Shown here piece after piece: positions 1-11,249 of a stretch of 64,000 bases of DNA (position 1 is the stretch's first letter; each line of letters starts with the position of its first letter). Origin of the DNA: Pelobates cultripes (lineage: Eukaryota > Chordata > Amphibia > Anura > Pelobatidae). The position numbers were made by a program, and so were the translations under genes. The stretch spans positions 111,936,542 to 112,000,541 of the forward strand of contig OW240917.1 in NCBI GenBank assembly GCA_933207985.1, written 5' to 3'. The notes beneath the pieces are model-generated. The model saw only the letters and a program-made list of their open reading frames with translations. It was not told the DNA's origin and searched no databases.

Positions 1-1150
1 GCTAGAACATTAAGGAGTGTGTTTTTAAGAAATAAAATACCACCCAGAGATTATTTTGCAATAAAATTAACAAATGTTTAAACATTTATAGGAAATGATT
101 TCCTAATTCTCCTAGCTTAGCCAGGCTTTACATTTTCCAGCTGTTTTATTCTGAGAAAGTTATAAAGTGCAATACTTTTTTTTTTCTTATGAATCATTAA
201 ATTCAATGTCTAACCTTGAAAAATTGCTGTTCCATAGTTCGTAGCCAGATTATTATCTTAAAAATTAACAGTTGATATATAAGAGTAATATTCATTAAGG
301 GGGAGGAAAAATCTGCATTGAGATGGGAAAATAATTCAGTCCGTTCTTTACTATAAAAATCAAAGATTGTATTTACAACTTCTTCATTCTACCTCGTTAA
401 GCCTATGAGGAATGGAAAAGAAATATAATTATCAGGCTTATAATAAGTATTTTGAGTTCGTTACACTGAATTGTGCCATAAAGTGAGTTATCACTTATGT
501 ATTTCTGATTATTTTAGTAGCTGTCAAGACAGTCATCATCATATATGAGTGAATTGTAATTAAGACATTACTCAAATAGTGATTTAACACAGTAACAAAA
601 AGGTTGAGAGTAATCACTACAAAAATAGCTTGAGGAAGTCTACGATATGGTCAGTTGTACATATATTCAACAAATCAAAATGCAGATAAGGGCCAACTAG
701 ATACTGAAGTCCAATGCTTGGCGTAAGTATTCCGGTGCTATAAGTCAGGATACCATGTGGGAGTGTAAAGCAGCCCTTTAAACATCTGTGCATGAGGATC
801 ACATAGAAACAACACAGTCCCTTACCATCTATGTGGCCCTGTGAGGAGTACAAAGTTTCATGTCAGGTTCAGCTACTGTTTTGCGATGGCTACCTAGCAC
901 TCTGAATTTGCTGGCCCTGTTATAGTTTGTAAGCATTAGCACTGGTGACAAAACAGAGAGTTGCTTTTATGGAGAATGGGACACATGATCAACATATTTA
1001 GGGTAATACACTTGCCAGAGCATCACACTGATACACACTGTTTAAATATAATGGATCTATAGGCAGAGCATACCCTTATGAAGTGTGGCTGAATTTCCAG
1101 GGATGTACAAAATCTAAACATTCGTGGACAGGCATAAAGGAGGCGGGGGG
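1..1150. other. Anonymous AT-rich DNA, no gene seen
   Basis: No reading frame here resembles a known protein, and the few short open frames lack any recognisable motif. I see no tandem repeat, long palindrome or transposon terminus. It may be unique intergenic or intronic sequence, or transposon DNA too old to recognise by eye. Confidence 0.4.
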
Positions 1151-1194
1151 GAGGCAGGTTAATGCCAATATATATGTTTTTTGGTTTTTTTAAA

Positions 1195-1510
1195 TAATAA
1201 AAAAAATTACAAGCATTATATCCCCCCTCCCTTCTTACCTTTTGCACTTTGTGGTGTGCTAGTGGAGAGTGAACTCTAGCCTGTGGGGCTAGAGTTCCCT
1301 CTCGTGAGACCCAGAGCGTTGCCATGCAAGATTGAACTCCTCCGGGTCTTCTCCTGTCTCCCTCCCCTGCCTGCAGCTGCATGTCACTGCCTGTGGGCCG
1401 GTGAGGCAGATCTTTGATCTCCCCACTGGCCCGTCATGGAATACAGCAAGGCCAGCACTCGGATAGCGCAGGCTGCATGGACTTGCCGGGGAGATGGGCG
1501 ATGGCCACTC
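1195..1510 (+). repeat. Dispersed GC-rich repeat, copy 1
   Basis: This block resembles the right part of the hAT-like element near 61850-62180. Both begin with a CCCCCTCCCTTCTTACC motif, continue with a GTGAACTCTAGCCTG motif, share a stretch ending in CTGCCTGTGGGCCGGTGAGG, and then a GCTCGGATAG motif. The two copies have the same orientation and differ by substitutions and small indels. No terminal repeats are visible here, so this is probably a fragment of the same family. The open frames across it on both strands are shadows of a GC-rich repeat. Confidence 0.6.
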
Positions 1511-1689
1511 GGGGCACACATCTCTGTTTCAGCTCTCTGAGCATAGAATCAGTGCCTTTAGATACTTGTGCTATTCTTTCTTGGGACAGTTTTTTGTGTC
1601 CACAAAAGTGGAACACCTGGAAACAAACCTGGGAATGTGGAGCAGGAGCCACAAATAGGGACTGTCTGCTTTAATTAGGACAGTTGGGA

Positions 1690-2408
1690 GACCTGCACCG
1701 TAACAATATCCTTAGGCAGGCACAGCAGCTCCCCATGCCCTAGCAAAATTACAAATAACCCTGTAACAAGCTTCAAACATTTGTTGGGAACATAAGGAGG
1801 TATATTGAGACATGAACATCTGGCATGTCTAAACATCAGAGTCTAGAAGGAGCCCGCTATGCTGTACCTCTTTCCAAAATATGAAAGGCCTATACTTTTT
1901 AGTCACCTTAAGGGTTAAGCTTACCTGGGAAAATATACTGGATTACTATTTGTGTTCATTTTATTATTCTGTTTTCTCAGTATATATACAGTACTATAGA
2001 CCAATAAATTACAACCTCTAAATAGTATTTAGTTTCCAACTCCTCTGAGCACCCAGCTTCTTGCCACAGTCTATCAACTTCATGACAGCTGGCTATATTT
2101 TTATGCACTAAACATCATGCTGTTGTGTTTTGGAATGTCACAGGAAAACCCAGGCCTATAAATCACCAAACAAATTCTTTAAAACATTAGGAAATTATTG
2201 AAAACACATCCTTTCTAAGATCCATTGGCATTTTATGCATGAAATCTGTAGAAATAGGCTATTACTATTGACAATAGATTGCATATTGCTGTAATGATTC
2301 ATTAACTGAATTATTACTTTGAATATACGACAGTATATTTTTCAGTGGAATTATTTTTTCTTGTTTTGTTTTGTATTTAGTAATTAAAACAAATTCCTAA
2401 TAGATACT
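1690..2408. other. Anonymous AT-rich DNA
   Basis: I see no coding signature, tandem repeat or element terminus. The stretch ends where an LTR starts with TGTGACG. Confidence 0.35.
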
Positions 2409-3044
2409 TGTGACGAAAGAAACTTTGCCACTGGTTTTTGGAGGGGCCTGTTTGCCAGCCTCTTACCCTGGGACTATGGACCCTATGATAACCCATGTTC
2501 AAAAGTACTGTTTCTGCCCCTTGGACTTTTAACTGTAACAGATTCAAACATGTGGTGGTGGCAATCTTAAATTGTCCAGCAGTGTTTTGTCATCGAGTGT
2601 ATGGAACTGTTTTGGGCATGTGACCATGTGCACGGTGGGTCAAAAATAAGACTTCCAGGAAATTCCTGAACCCCTAAACAGATCTGGGTGATTTTTGGAT
2701 ATGTTGTTCACCCAAATCAGGGCTATCACAGGATGTGGAGATATGTTGTATTTTGGGGTACTTTTTGGGGTTTGTAAATGTATGTTTTTTCTGCTTAGAG
2801 TTAATTGAGTTAGTCCATTGTCTTTGTTAATTATATCACAGGCGGAGGGGAGGGATTGTGTACGCTGTATGGGAGTGACTGAATGTAAAACTATGTTTTT
2901 ATTGGCCTGTTGTTCCTGTGTCCCTGTACCACCCAGGTGGTGAAAACTGTATAAAAGACCAAGCTTTTCAATAAATCCTCAGATCTTCTGTTCCTAGTTG
3001 ACCCTCAACACGTAGTCTTGTCTTGTTGCTTTCTTCCAATAACA
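2409..3044 (+). repeat. Solo LTR-like sequence, copy 1
   Basis: The block begins TGTGACG and has LTR-style signals: TATAAAAG at about 2950 followed after some 13 bases by AATAAA at 2970-2975, which implies a short R region. The first 400 bases are homologous to a second copy at 62821 (shared TTTTTGGAGGGGCCTG, CTATGGAACTGTTTTGGGCA and GGGTGATTTTTGGATATG). A shorter similarity (TGGAGGGG, then CTAGCCTCCTG) links it to the LTR at 35618. No internal region or primer-binding site follows, so it reads as a solo LTR. The right boundary, placed at a terminal CA, is approximate and no clear target duplication was found. Gypsy-type and endogenous-retrovirus origins cannot be separated because no coding part is attached. 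Confidence 0.6.
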
Positions 3045-3486
3045 ATGTTTACAAAGGTATTTCTGACTGCAAATTGCAAGCAGTGTTACAAAGCCTCAAA
3101 CCTAGAATAAAAACATTTCATTAGAAAAAAACCTAGCTCTATTTAGAGCAATGTCTAGATAATATTAGCCTTTTATAAAACAAACATTGACACCTGCAAT
3201 TAAATAAAGTGCAATGTTAATAAGAAGAAAATTTTAATTGATGATATAATTCTTCAACAGGTGTATCTAGAAGGGCAAGACAAGAGAACATGACTCTCAA
3301 TGACACTTATTTGTGTGCTGAGGATTATGACAAAATTAAAAGTAATGAAATACCTATGCAAGCTATTTTAGTCAATAAAAACATTACAGAAATTACATTA
3401 ATTATATTAAATTATAGAAAAGATACAACGGTGAAATGTACTAATCCCAAGATGGATCTTTGTTTGTTTCATGATGGAAGGGGTAA
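3045..3486. other. Anonymous DNA between LTR and L2 fragment
   Basis: AT-rich sequence with no recognisable coding or repeat signature. A 66-codon open frame at 3290-3490 has no family resemblance and is probably chance. Confidence 0.3.
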
Positions 3487-4475
3487 ATGATTTTTTGCCC
3501 TGCACAAGTCTGTCAGACCCTCCCCTTGCCTCCAACCTTGGCACACTACCGCTACCTGCAGAGATGCTCCCGTTCAGCTGAACACTGCTGGAGGAAGTCC
3601 CGCACCTTGTCAGACTTTCTCCATTATAAATTAATTTTGTGTTCATGTAGTACAGACCCCAGCCTTGCTAAACAATCCTACTTTTCTTCTATTATTAGTT
3701 CTTAGTTCATGCTCATGCAATCCCAGGCGTCTCTTTAATACCTTCAACTCTTTCCTTCGCCCACCTCAAGCCACCCCTCAAACTGACCTTTCAGCAGATA
3801 GCCTTGCTTGCTACTTTACTGACAAGATTGAACAGTTAAGGAAATAATTCTCTCCCCTTTGATCCTCCCTCTTGCAACTACACATGGACCGTACCTTCCC
3901 TACCCTAGAGGCCTTCTCCCAAGCTTCAGAACAGGAGGTGGCTTCGCTTCTCCTCTCCTCTTGTCCACCACCTATCCGCTTGATCCAGTGCCTTCCCACC
4001 TCATCAAATCTCTCTCCCCTTGTCTTGTACCGTCTTTAACACACATCATAAACTGCTCTCTTTCATCTGGTGCTGTCCCTGCTCTCCCTAAGCATGCTAC
4101 TGTAGTACCGATCCTAACAAAGCCTTACCTAGACCCGTCTTCCCCTTCCAACTATTGTCCCATATCCCTGCTTCCTTTTTCTTCAAAACTTCTAGAAAGA
4201 TTTGTCTTTACTCATATGACTCACTTCCTAAATTCTAACTCCCTTCTCGATACTCGTCAATCTGGCTTTCTCCTCCTCCACTCTGCTGAGACTGTTCTTA
4301 TTAAAGTTACAAATGACCTAATCACAGCTACATGCAAATGCCACAACTCCATCCTAATTCTCCTTGACCTCTCTGCTGCCTTTGACACTGTATATCATGT
4401 CCTCCTTTCCAAACTCTTCAATCCCTCGGTATCTGTGACACTGTCCTCTCGTGGTTCTTCTCCTATCTCTCCCAA
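3487..4475 (+). pseudogene. L2-clade LINE, ORF2 fragment
   Basis: This is the middle of a non-LTR retrotransposon ORF2, covering the region before reverse transcriptase and RT motifs 0 to about A. Features seen in the translation are SRSAEHCWRKSR, a Phe/Thr-rich ..TDKIEQLR segment, DPVPSHLIK, NYCPISLLPFSSKLLERF (RT motif 1-2) and LLDLSAAFDTV (motif A, with the catalytic Asp). The text is characteristic of the L2 branch of LINEs. At least two frame changes occur between 3487 and 3859, and the element stops abruptly around 4475, before the YADD-type motif C, where hairpin DNA begins. It is therefore a dead fragment with no 3' end here. The 3' tails near 16.7, 46.1, 48.2 and 55.0 kb may belong to related L2 elements, though they do not overlap this part. 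Confidence 0.85.
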
Positions 4476-4479
4476 CATT

Positions 4480-4752
4480 ACACGCTGTGTAATTTGACTC
4501 ATAACTCTCTGATTGGTTACTTTCAATCCACCAATCAGTGTTGTTATGTGTCAAATTACACAGTGTGGGAAAATTCCAAAGAACTTTCCCACGAATTGTA
4601 AAATGACACAGAGCACTCTGATTGGTGGATTTCAAGCTAACCAATCAGAGTGCTGTGACAGGTAAATGTAGAGACTTACCTGTCAGTCTCTTCATTTACC
4701 TGTCAGAGCACTCTGATTAGATGGCTTAAACCCACCAATCAGAGTGCTCTGA
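4480..4752. repeat. Chain of four hairpins, CCAATCAGAG family
   Basis: Four inverted repeats follow each other: 4480-4567 (arms near ACGCTGTGTAATTTGAC), 4609-4658 (arms CACAGAGCACTCTGATTGG), 4656-4704 (arms GACAGGTAAATG) and 4703-4751 (arms CAGAGCACTCTGATTGG, lightly mutated). The second and fourth share the same arm sequence, so the chain appears to have grown by duplication. It abuts the L2 fragment directly and probably belongs to a palindromic non-autonomous DNA transposon whose termini I could not fix. Confidence 0.7.
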
Positions 4753-5047
4753 GCCTAATTGTAGGGCGGAGTAAGAGCTCAGTCTGCGTGGAGCCCTCCA
4801 GATAACAATGGATTTAATTTTTTTTGCGGCATTTTTTTTTTTAAAGTGCGTCGGTTATTATGGATTTTTATTTGGCCTTTTTTGGGGCTGAAAAAAGAAG
4901 ATTTTAGAAGAAAGAAGATATCAAATGGTAAGTTTTTTTTTTTTTTACAGGTATCTAGCTTATGGTCCCCCCTCATTATTTTTAGGATGAGCGGGGTAGG
5001 TAGGGGTTATTTATTGGGGGTAGGGGGGAGAGGGGGGGTTAAATTTT

Positions 5048-5700
5048 TATTTAGGGCACCTACCCATCCCCCAAGGGCCAGGTGGGAGGACAATAGGTCC
5101 CCCCCTTATTCTAAATTTAGGGCCCCCACCCATCGCTCAGGGGTGGGGGCCGAAGGGGAGGACAATAGGTCCCCCCTATTCAAAATTTAGGGCCCTTATC
5201 TGCTACTGAGGGGTGGGGCACGGGGGGAGGACAGTAGGTCCCCCCTCATTGGTATTTAGGCCCCCAACATGCCATGCAGGGGTTGGGGCTGGGGGGAGGA
5301 CATTAGGTCCCCCCTCATTTTTATTTAAGGCCCACACCCACCGCGCAGGGGTGGGGGCCGGGGGGAGGATAGTAGGACCCCCTCTTTGTTATTTAGGGCC
5401 CCCATCCGCCGTGCAGGGGTGGGGGACATGGGGGAGGACAGTAGGTCCCCCCAATCTTATTTAGGGCCCCACCCACCACGCAGGGTTGGGGGCCGGTGGG
5501 GAGGACAGTAGGTCCCCCCTCATTCTTATTTAGTGCCTGCACCCACCGCAGGGGTGGGGGCCCTGGGTTAGGACAGTAGGTCCCCCCCTCTTTGTTATTT
5601 AGGGCCCACACCCACCACTCAGGGGTGGGGACCAGGGGGGAGGACAATAGGTCCCCCCCCTTATTTTACTTTAAGGCCCACCCCTGAATGGCAATAGGTT
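5048..5700. repeat. 69-bp minisatellite, about nine copies
   Basis: Units of 66-71 bp are repeated head to tail about nine times. Each has a TTATTTAGGGCCCCCACCC start, a CAGGGGTGGGGGCC centre and an AGGACAGTAGGTCCCCCC end, separated by short T-rich spacers. The start and centre of each unit are complementary, so each unit can form a small hairpin. Because the usual unit is a multiple of three, open frames of 83-114 codons (Gly/Pro/Val-rich) run through both strands; these are not genes. Copies differ by about 10-20 percent, which points to an old array. Confidence 0.9.
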
Positions 5701-5757
5701 TTTTGTTTTTTGTTTTACAGTGAGCAGCCACTGGCGGTATAGCGAGTAGGGGCTGAA

Positions 5758-5877
5758 TTTACTAATACTAAGTGATCTTTGCTTAGTATTAGTAAATGTG
5801 GCTGAAAGACCAATTTAGGTCTTTCAGCCTTTTGGTAGATAGCTCCCTAATAACGTGGGAATTAGGGAGTTATCTAC
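5758..5877. repeat. Three consecutive hairpins
   Basis: Three nearly perfect inverted repeats stand side by side. The first, 5758-5796, has 15-base arms TTTACTAATACTAAG. The second, 5800-5829, has 12-base arms GGCTGAAAGACC. The third, 5835-5877, has 17-base arms starting GTAGATAGCTCCCTAAT with one mismatch. Loops are 6-9 bases. Such chains of unrelated hairpins are typical of palindromic non-autonomous DNA transposons, and the block may be part of the same element as the minisatellite to its left. Confidence 0.8.
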
Positions 5878-5989
5878 TAAGCAGCTGCTTATTTTCTGTT
5901 ATTTTAAGTTATTTCCCTATCCACATTTGTTTGCAGGGCACTCGTCCTACTCTTACCCCCATTTTACTTCCTTTTGCAGCCCTCTAGCC

Positions 5990-6163
5990 CTTTCCAGGAC
6001 TTTTTTAGAGGCATTTTAGTGCCCAAAAGTTCGGGTCCCCATTAACTTCAATGGGGTTCAGGGTCATGTTCGGGTCAAGTTCGAGCCCGAACTCGAACTT
6101 TTGACGAAGTTCGGCCGAACTCGGTGAACCCGAACATCCAGGTGTCCGCTCAACTCTAAATAT
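5990..6163. repeat. Palindromic GTTCGGGT-rich repeat end
   Basis: The stretch is rich in GTTCGGG/CCCGAAC words arranged in both orientations (AGTTCGGGTCCCC, GTTCGGGTCAAGTTCGAG, CCCGAACTCGAACTT, AACCCGAACATCC) and ends with GTCCGCTCAACTCTA. It looks like the end of a dispersed repeat in which the C-rich and G-rich words can pair. No matching left end was found, so the family and full length stay open. Confidence 0.5.
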
Positions 6164-6500
6164 AACACAACCTCATAATTCAAATTCTATTTAACAGGAC
6201 ACATTTATTTTACCTTTTCTTTATTTAATGTATAATTGCTGTAACATGACCTGTTAAAACCAGTTTTTTTTTCTGACTACCAGTATAATAGAACACATGC
6301 TGGTAGTTAATGGGTTTCAACTAAAATCAATGTAAACCTTTTTTTATTTTTACAAAAAAAACACACAAATGAGACATGGTCCCTTAGATCCTCAATATTA
6401 GCAAATGTAATTTATAATATTTGAGTAAGCATTATTGTCACCCCCGCCCAGTAATTATGCAGGCACCCATTGGTGGCCCTCTACCCAAAATTATTTGAAA

Positions 6501-6531
<31 letters not shown>

Positions 6532-7029
6532 TGCTCCAAAGGATTCTCTCATTTTTTGTTTTTATTTAGTGACAGGCAGGTACTTTAATTCATGGTGTAG
6601 ACGACAGAGCTTTAGGATTGTGCAGATGGTTAAAATGTAATTGTCTGGCTTTTTCTTCCCTCTCAATCACATTAAATGCAAGGTTCATGACTCCAAAGAT
6701 ACTAAAGTAAATAATGGGGATAAATAAATCTTCTCCAGCTGGCTCATTTAATAATAGTACAAAGAAGGAACAACAGTTTGCTGCCATGTTTTCCCTTTTC
6801 CCACAGTGTCTTTTGTCTTAAACATTGAAACATCATTGGTACATATCTTCAAGAACCAGAAAAGGGTGAAATATAATTTCCTTATATACTCATTCACAAA
6901 AATATTTAACTCCCCAATTACAGTAAGGATTTTTGGGTACACAGGCAAAGACAATTTTGGCACCCTCCCCCTCCCCACCCATCCAAAAGCATCTTCACCT
7001 GTGTGCCCCTTAACCCATCTTTTGTTTCT
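6164..7029. other. Anonymous DNA with a TA microsatellite
   Basis: AT-rich sequence without a gene. A (TA)n run of about 28 bases lies at 6504-6531. Open frames of 65-84 codons on both strands between 6590 and 7060 show no family features. Confidence 0.45.
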
Positions 7030-8150
7030 TATCCCCCTTTTTAAATGTCTTTCCCCTTAGTGTATCTTATCCCCTATTTTTCCCCATTGTGTGTCTTACA
7101 CCTCCCTTGTGGATCTCTTACTCCCCAAGACCCTTTGTGTGTCTCCTTCTCCTTTTGTGTCTTTTACTCTTACCAGCACATTTGTGTGTTTCTCTTTCAC
7201 CACTAGCCCGTCTATCTCCCACAGCCCCCTTGTTTCTCTTTTTCCTCTTCTCCAGCCCCTCTGTGTCTCTTTCACCCCAGTCCTTTTGTATTTCCACATC
7301 CAGGCCCTTCTGTGTGTTGCTTTTATCCCCAGCCCATCTGTGTACATTCTCACCCACAGGCCCATCTGTGTGTCTTTCTCAACCTCATGTCCCTCTGTGT
7401 GTCTTTATCCCCACTCAGGCCCCACTGTGTGCCACTCTCTCCTCCATGTCCCTTAGTGTACCTCTCTCCTCCCCTCCATATCCGTTAGTGTTCCTCTTCT
7501 CCCCTCCTTACCTGTCTCTTAGTGCCCCCCATTCCCCTTAATGTTCCTCTCCCTTCTCTTGTAGTGGTTTCTCCCTACCCCAGTGTGTCTTTTCCCTTCC
7601 TTCCCCTGTACCTTAGTGCCCCCCTTAATGCTCCTCTCTCTCCCCTGTAATGTTCCTCTCCCCTCCCTCTTTTTTAGTGTTCCTTTCCCCCCTCCTCCAT
7701 AGTGTTCTTTCCCCTCCCCATAGTGTTCTTTTCCCCCCTCCCTCGTAGAGTTCTTTCCCCCCTCGCCTGTCCCATAGTGTTCTTCCCCCTGTCCCATAGT
7801 GTTCTTTCCCCCTTCCCTGTCCCATAGTGTTCTTCCCCCCATAGTGTTCTCTCCCCCTTCCCTGTCCCATAGTGTCCTCCCCCCTCCCCTGTCTTCCACC
7901 CCCCTGTCTCATAGTGTTCTTTCAACCCCTTTCCTGTCCCAGGTATTCTTACCACCCTCCCCTGTCCATGGTGTGTCCCTTACCACCCCTCCCCCGTCCC
8001 ATAGTGTTCCTTACCACCCCCTCCCTCATAGTATTCTTTCCACCCCTCCCCTGTCCCACAGAGTTTTTCCACCAACCCGTCCCATAGTGTTACTTACCCA
8101 CCTATTCCTTAGTGTCCCTCTTTCTCCCCCCCCTGGTCCCTAGTAAGTCT
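7030..8150. repeat. C/T-rich degenerate minisatellite
   Basis: More than 1 kb of pyrimidine-rich sequence built from degenerate units. In the left half the units carry CCTNTGTGTGTCTTT words, and in the right half CCCTGTCCCATAGTGTTCTT words every 20-40 bases. The long open frames on both strands (Ser/Pro/Leu-rich on plus; Gly/Glu/Thr-rich on minus) come from stop-poor repeats and are not genes. Strand asymmetry is extreme, with purines almost confined to the minus strand, so the tract could form triplex DNA or R-loops if transcribed. Confidence 0.85.
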
Positions 8151-8187
8151 CCTACCTTTATTGTAGCATGGCCAAGCGGAGCAGACC

Positions 8188-8386
8188 ACGGTACAGGAAC
8201 TTCTGTTTCCTGTACCCGGCCGGACTGACAGGAAGTGCTCTCTCAGTGAGCACTTCCTTTCAGTCCGGCCGAATACAGGAAACATATGTTCCTGTACCAT
8301 GGTGCGCACTGCTCAGCTCAGCTACGCTATACAGAGTGACTGGCAGGGGGGAGCGCTGTGGGCCCACTTCCTGCCGGTCACTCTAA
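8188..8386. repeat. Large imperfect palindrome plus second hairpin
   Basis: The first inverted repeat spans about 8188-8305. Its arms of roughly 55 bases contain GGTACAGGAAC, TTTCCTGTA and GGCCGGACTGACAGGAAGTG, each matched by its complement on the other side, with a loop near CTCAGTG. A second inverted repeat follows at about 8333-8386 (arms AGAGTGACTGGCAGG and CCTGCCGGTCACTCT). After it comes GC-rich sequence ending near 8455. This is probably the body or end of a DNA transposon whose other terminus lies in, or has been lost into, the adjoining pyrimidine-rich array. Confidence 0.75.
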
Positions 8387-8459
8387 TCTAGCGCCCCCCG
8401 GGCCAGTGCACACTAAGGCGGCTGCTTGTGCCGCCTATGGATGTGCCGGCCTTGAGTAT

Positions 8460-9600
8460 CAATGTAGGCATTGATACCTAATCTGATGTCAAATGTCACC
8501 TGATACATATCTCTCTATTTTCTTGTGCATAGATATCCCATTTTTTGTATAAATACCTTTTTTATTATGTTTCTTGAGCAAAATGTAAATAGAAACAATG
8601 GGTAACATGCTAATGTATGTTTCCTGGAATTAGAATGTTTTATATGAACATAATTGCTTCAAAACACAATCATCAGATTACATTCAATTGTTTGAGGATT
8701 TAGAGAGGAAACAAAAGAGTGGGAGGGAAATAAAAAGTATGGAGAATTGGAAGAGTTGGGACAGACCCAGAGGAGTACAGTTACTCTTGAGGGATATTAA
8801 TCCAGGAGTTAGTTAAAGTTTTAGATGAAGAAATAATGATCCATTGGACCCTTATATTGGTTTAAACATGTATTTTACTTGTAGAACTAAATAGTTCTTC
8901 CATTGTTGAATTACTTTGCTTGTTTACACACAGATACATAATTTCTAGGGAAGAGAAGTTTGCCCGTATTAGTTTCCATCCATTATCAAGATATTCAAGA
9001 TCTTGCATTTTACTGGACTTGTATGCCGTGCAATCTGATTTGGCAACTGTCTCCTGAGTCATGTCATGGAAAACATAGTCCACAAGAAATACATAGACCA
9101 GCAACAAACAACTGGCTGCAAATCATCTTAATGCTTGTTTCCACTGTCCTGCATTTATGGTAGCCATAAATAAATGTGAGGAGATTCATTGTAAATGTTT
9201 ATACATAGAGATATCCTATAAGGTTTAAATCCCCAATATATTGAACAAAGCTATTTAACATTATGCAATCTAAAAGGAACATGTCCCTTCCCTTTATGTT
9301 TAGACTTCCATCAGTAACAGAGTGATAAAGAACTACATGGAATTAATAATGTTAAATTGCCCTGTCTCACACAATATTCTAAAAATGTGCTGGTCTGATA
9401 GGACTAATTTTAATTTGTTACACATTTAATTTGATACAAATGGAATACCTTGGGCAAATAGTTCCATTCCTAATAGACACAATATATTCAGAAATTATAT
9501 ATTGAATGGTAGATTCTTGTTATTGCTTTACAGTTTATCTATTTATTTGTTAACATTCCCAAAACAAACACAAACATGTAATTTTTTACAGTTTGACAGT
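8460..9600. other. Anonymous AT-rich DNA
   Basis: No gene or clear repeat. Short open frames at 8862-9163 on both strands overlap each other and show no family motif. Confidence 0.35.
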
Positions 9601-9619
9601 TCAATATATTTATTATTTT

Positions 9620-11240
9620 TTTATCTTTATTTATGTCAATTTTTAAATACGCTATAGATATAAACGATTATTAATAATTGTTGTATATTTGTCTATTAAT
9701 ACAAGCATTCACTTAATTTATATAATTATACAAAATATTCGAACAACAATTATAACCCAACTGCTCACATAACTCTCTGCTGTAGATAGGGAATCGTCAC
9801 TCTAAAAGTCAAAATATTCACTATTACTTTATAAATCTATGTCTTCCTAACATGCTCTGGCATTCAGTTCATATAAATAAGACCCAACTGCCCTATAGTT
9901 TTTATGATACTTTCATTTTTCCATTTTTATTTGATGTAATAATTGAGACTTTACTTCCTGCCAATGCAGGGCCCTCGATGTTCTCCACAATTTAGCTATC
10001 GTAAGCTTTATTGCCATTAATATAATAATAGCAAAATCAAAGTTGTATTTCATTAATTTTTTGAATACAATATGTATAAGAACAATTGCAGGGCTAAAAC
10101 TAAGATTAAATATACAGTATTGTATTTTTTTTCTTTATTATATCCTGAAATAATTGCAAAGTTGGACACAACCACCGAACATGGAGAAATTCATCTCTCT
10201 CCACTCCACATCTCCAATACAGAACTGAGAATCTTGTAAATATCCATTCCTCTCAATTATAGTATTTCGATCTTGTCCCAATTTCCCTAAAGCTTTTTTG
10301 GTAACAGGTTCTACCATATCTCCAATTAATTTTCTAAAGTATGTAAGCATTCTATTGTCATCCTTTTTCTTGAGCATTTCTGATAATCTATCTATTAATT
10401 CCAATTCTCCCTTATATAAATATTTATTAATATTTCCATTTTATCCTAAAAAACGTTTTCCCTCTGATAAATTAAATTCTTGGTGTAACTGGACAAAGAA
10501 TTTTAATTAATTATGAAATCATATAATCTATTTTACATATTACAATTTTTACCGACTTTCTGTATATGTATATAAATGTTGATGTATATTTTTAGATTAT
10601 ATTTAAGGATGTCAATGTCACTTGCACTGATAACTTTCTTGTTCAAGCCCAATCTTTTTTTAATCTTATCCCAACTACCTGTTACATCAGAAATGACTTT
10701 AAATGAAGTTCTATTCTCCTGTATTTTATTTGTTCTGCCCATCTCAGATGTTTCCCAAAAAGAACTAAGATATTGACAATTAGATAAACACTTTTCAATC
10801 TTATAAAAATTTTTCAATAACTGCACTATTTAATTGAGTCTTAATTACATGTGCTATCCTACATGACGTGTAGAATTACTCAATGTTCGGCATACCCATT
10901 CCCCTCAAGATGATTTTAACATAATGGTTTTCATATTCACTCTCAATGGTTTTCCTTGCCAAACAAATTTCCTGAACAATGACTGTATCATTGTTAGCCA
11001 ACATGTTGGAATATTGAGTGGGATTAATCTAAAGAGGTAAATCCCTCCAGGCAGAATGTACACCTTTAAGATATTTACTCTACCCAACCAGGAGAACTTC
11101 ATGTTTCTCCACTCAATAAAACATCTATTAGTTTGTAGTAATAGAGATAAGAAATGTGATTAAATAATTTTGGAGATAACTGTACAAAAATGAATTCCTA
11201 AATAGTTTAATTAATTCAGAGCCCATTTAAAACCATACCA
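9620..11240 (-). pseudogene. L1/Tx1-like LINE, ORF2 3' part, copy 1
   Basis: Reading the minus strand from about 11235, the translation shows a segment near NYLGIHF, then FSWLGRVNILKVYILP and IPLNIP...FRKFVWQGK, which is the conserved region following the reverse-transcriptase domain of L1-clade ORF2. It continues with CRCGVER-like and HVRWLCPTLQ text, the Cys/His-rich tail, and ends with a segment like AIIILMAIKLTIAKLWR...HWQEVKSQL near 9830. Many stops and frameshifts separate these blocks. Only the 3' third of ORF2 and a 3' UTR are present, so this is an old 5'-truncated insertion. Its 3' boundary is not sharp. Confidence 0.8.
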
Positions 11241-11249
11241 CGCATCAAT

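Noticed and set aside
4846..5464. Gly/Pro/Arg-rich frames through the 69-bp repeat
   Set aside because: The repeat length is a multiple of three, so the frames stay open by default; the opposite strand is equally open.
5048..5700. CRISPR-like array
   Set aside because: Units are contiguous and degenerate without unique spacers, and the sequence is clearly from a vertebrate-type genome.
7089..8143. Long open frames on both strands (Ser/Pro/Leu-rich and Gly/Glu/Thr-rich)
   Set aside because: They lie in a pyrimidine-rich minisatellite with few stop codons; the protein text simply mirrors the repeat and overlaps in several frames.
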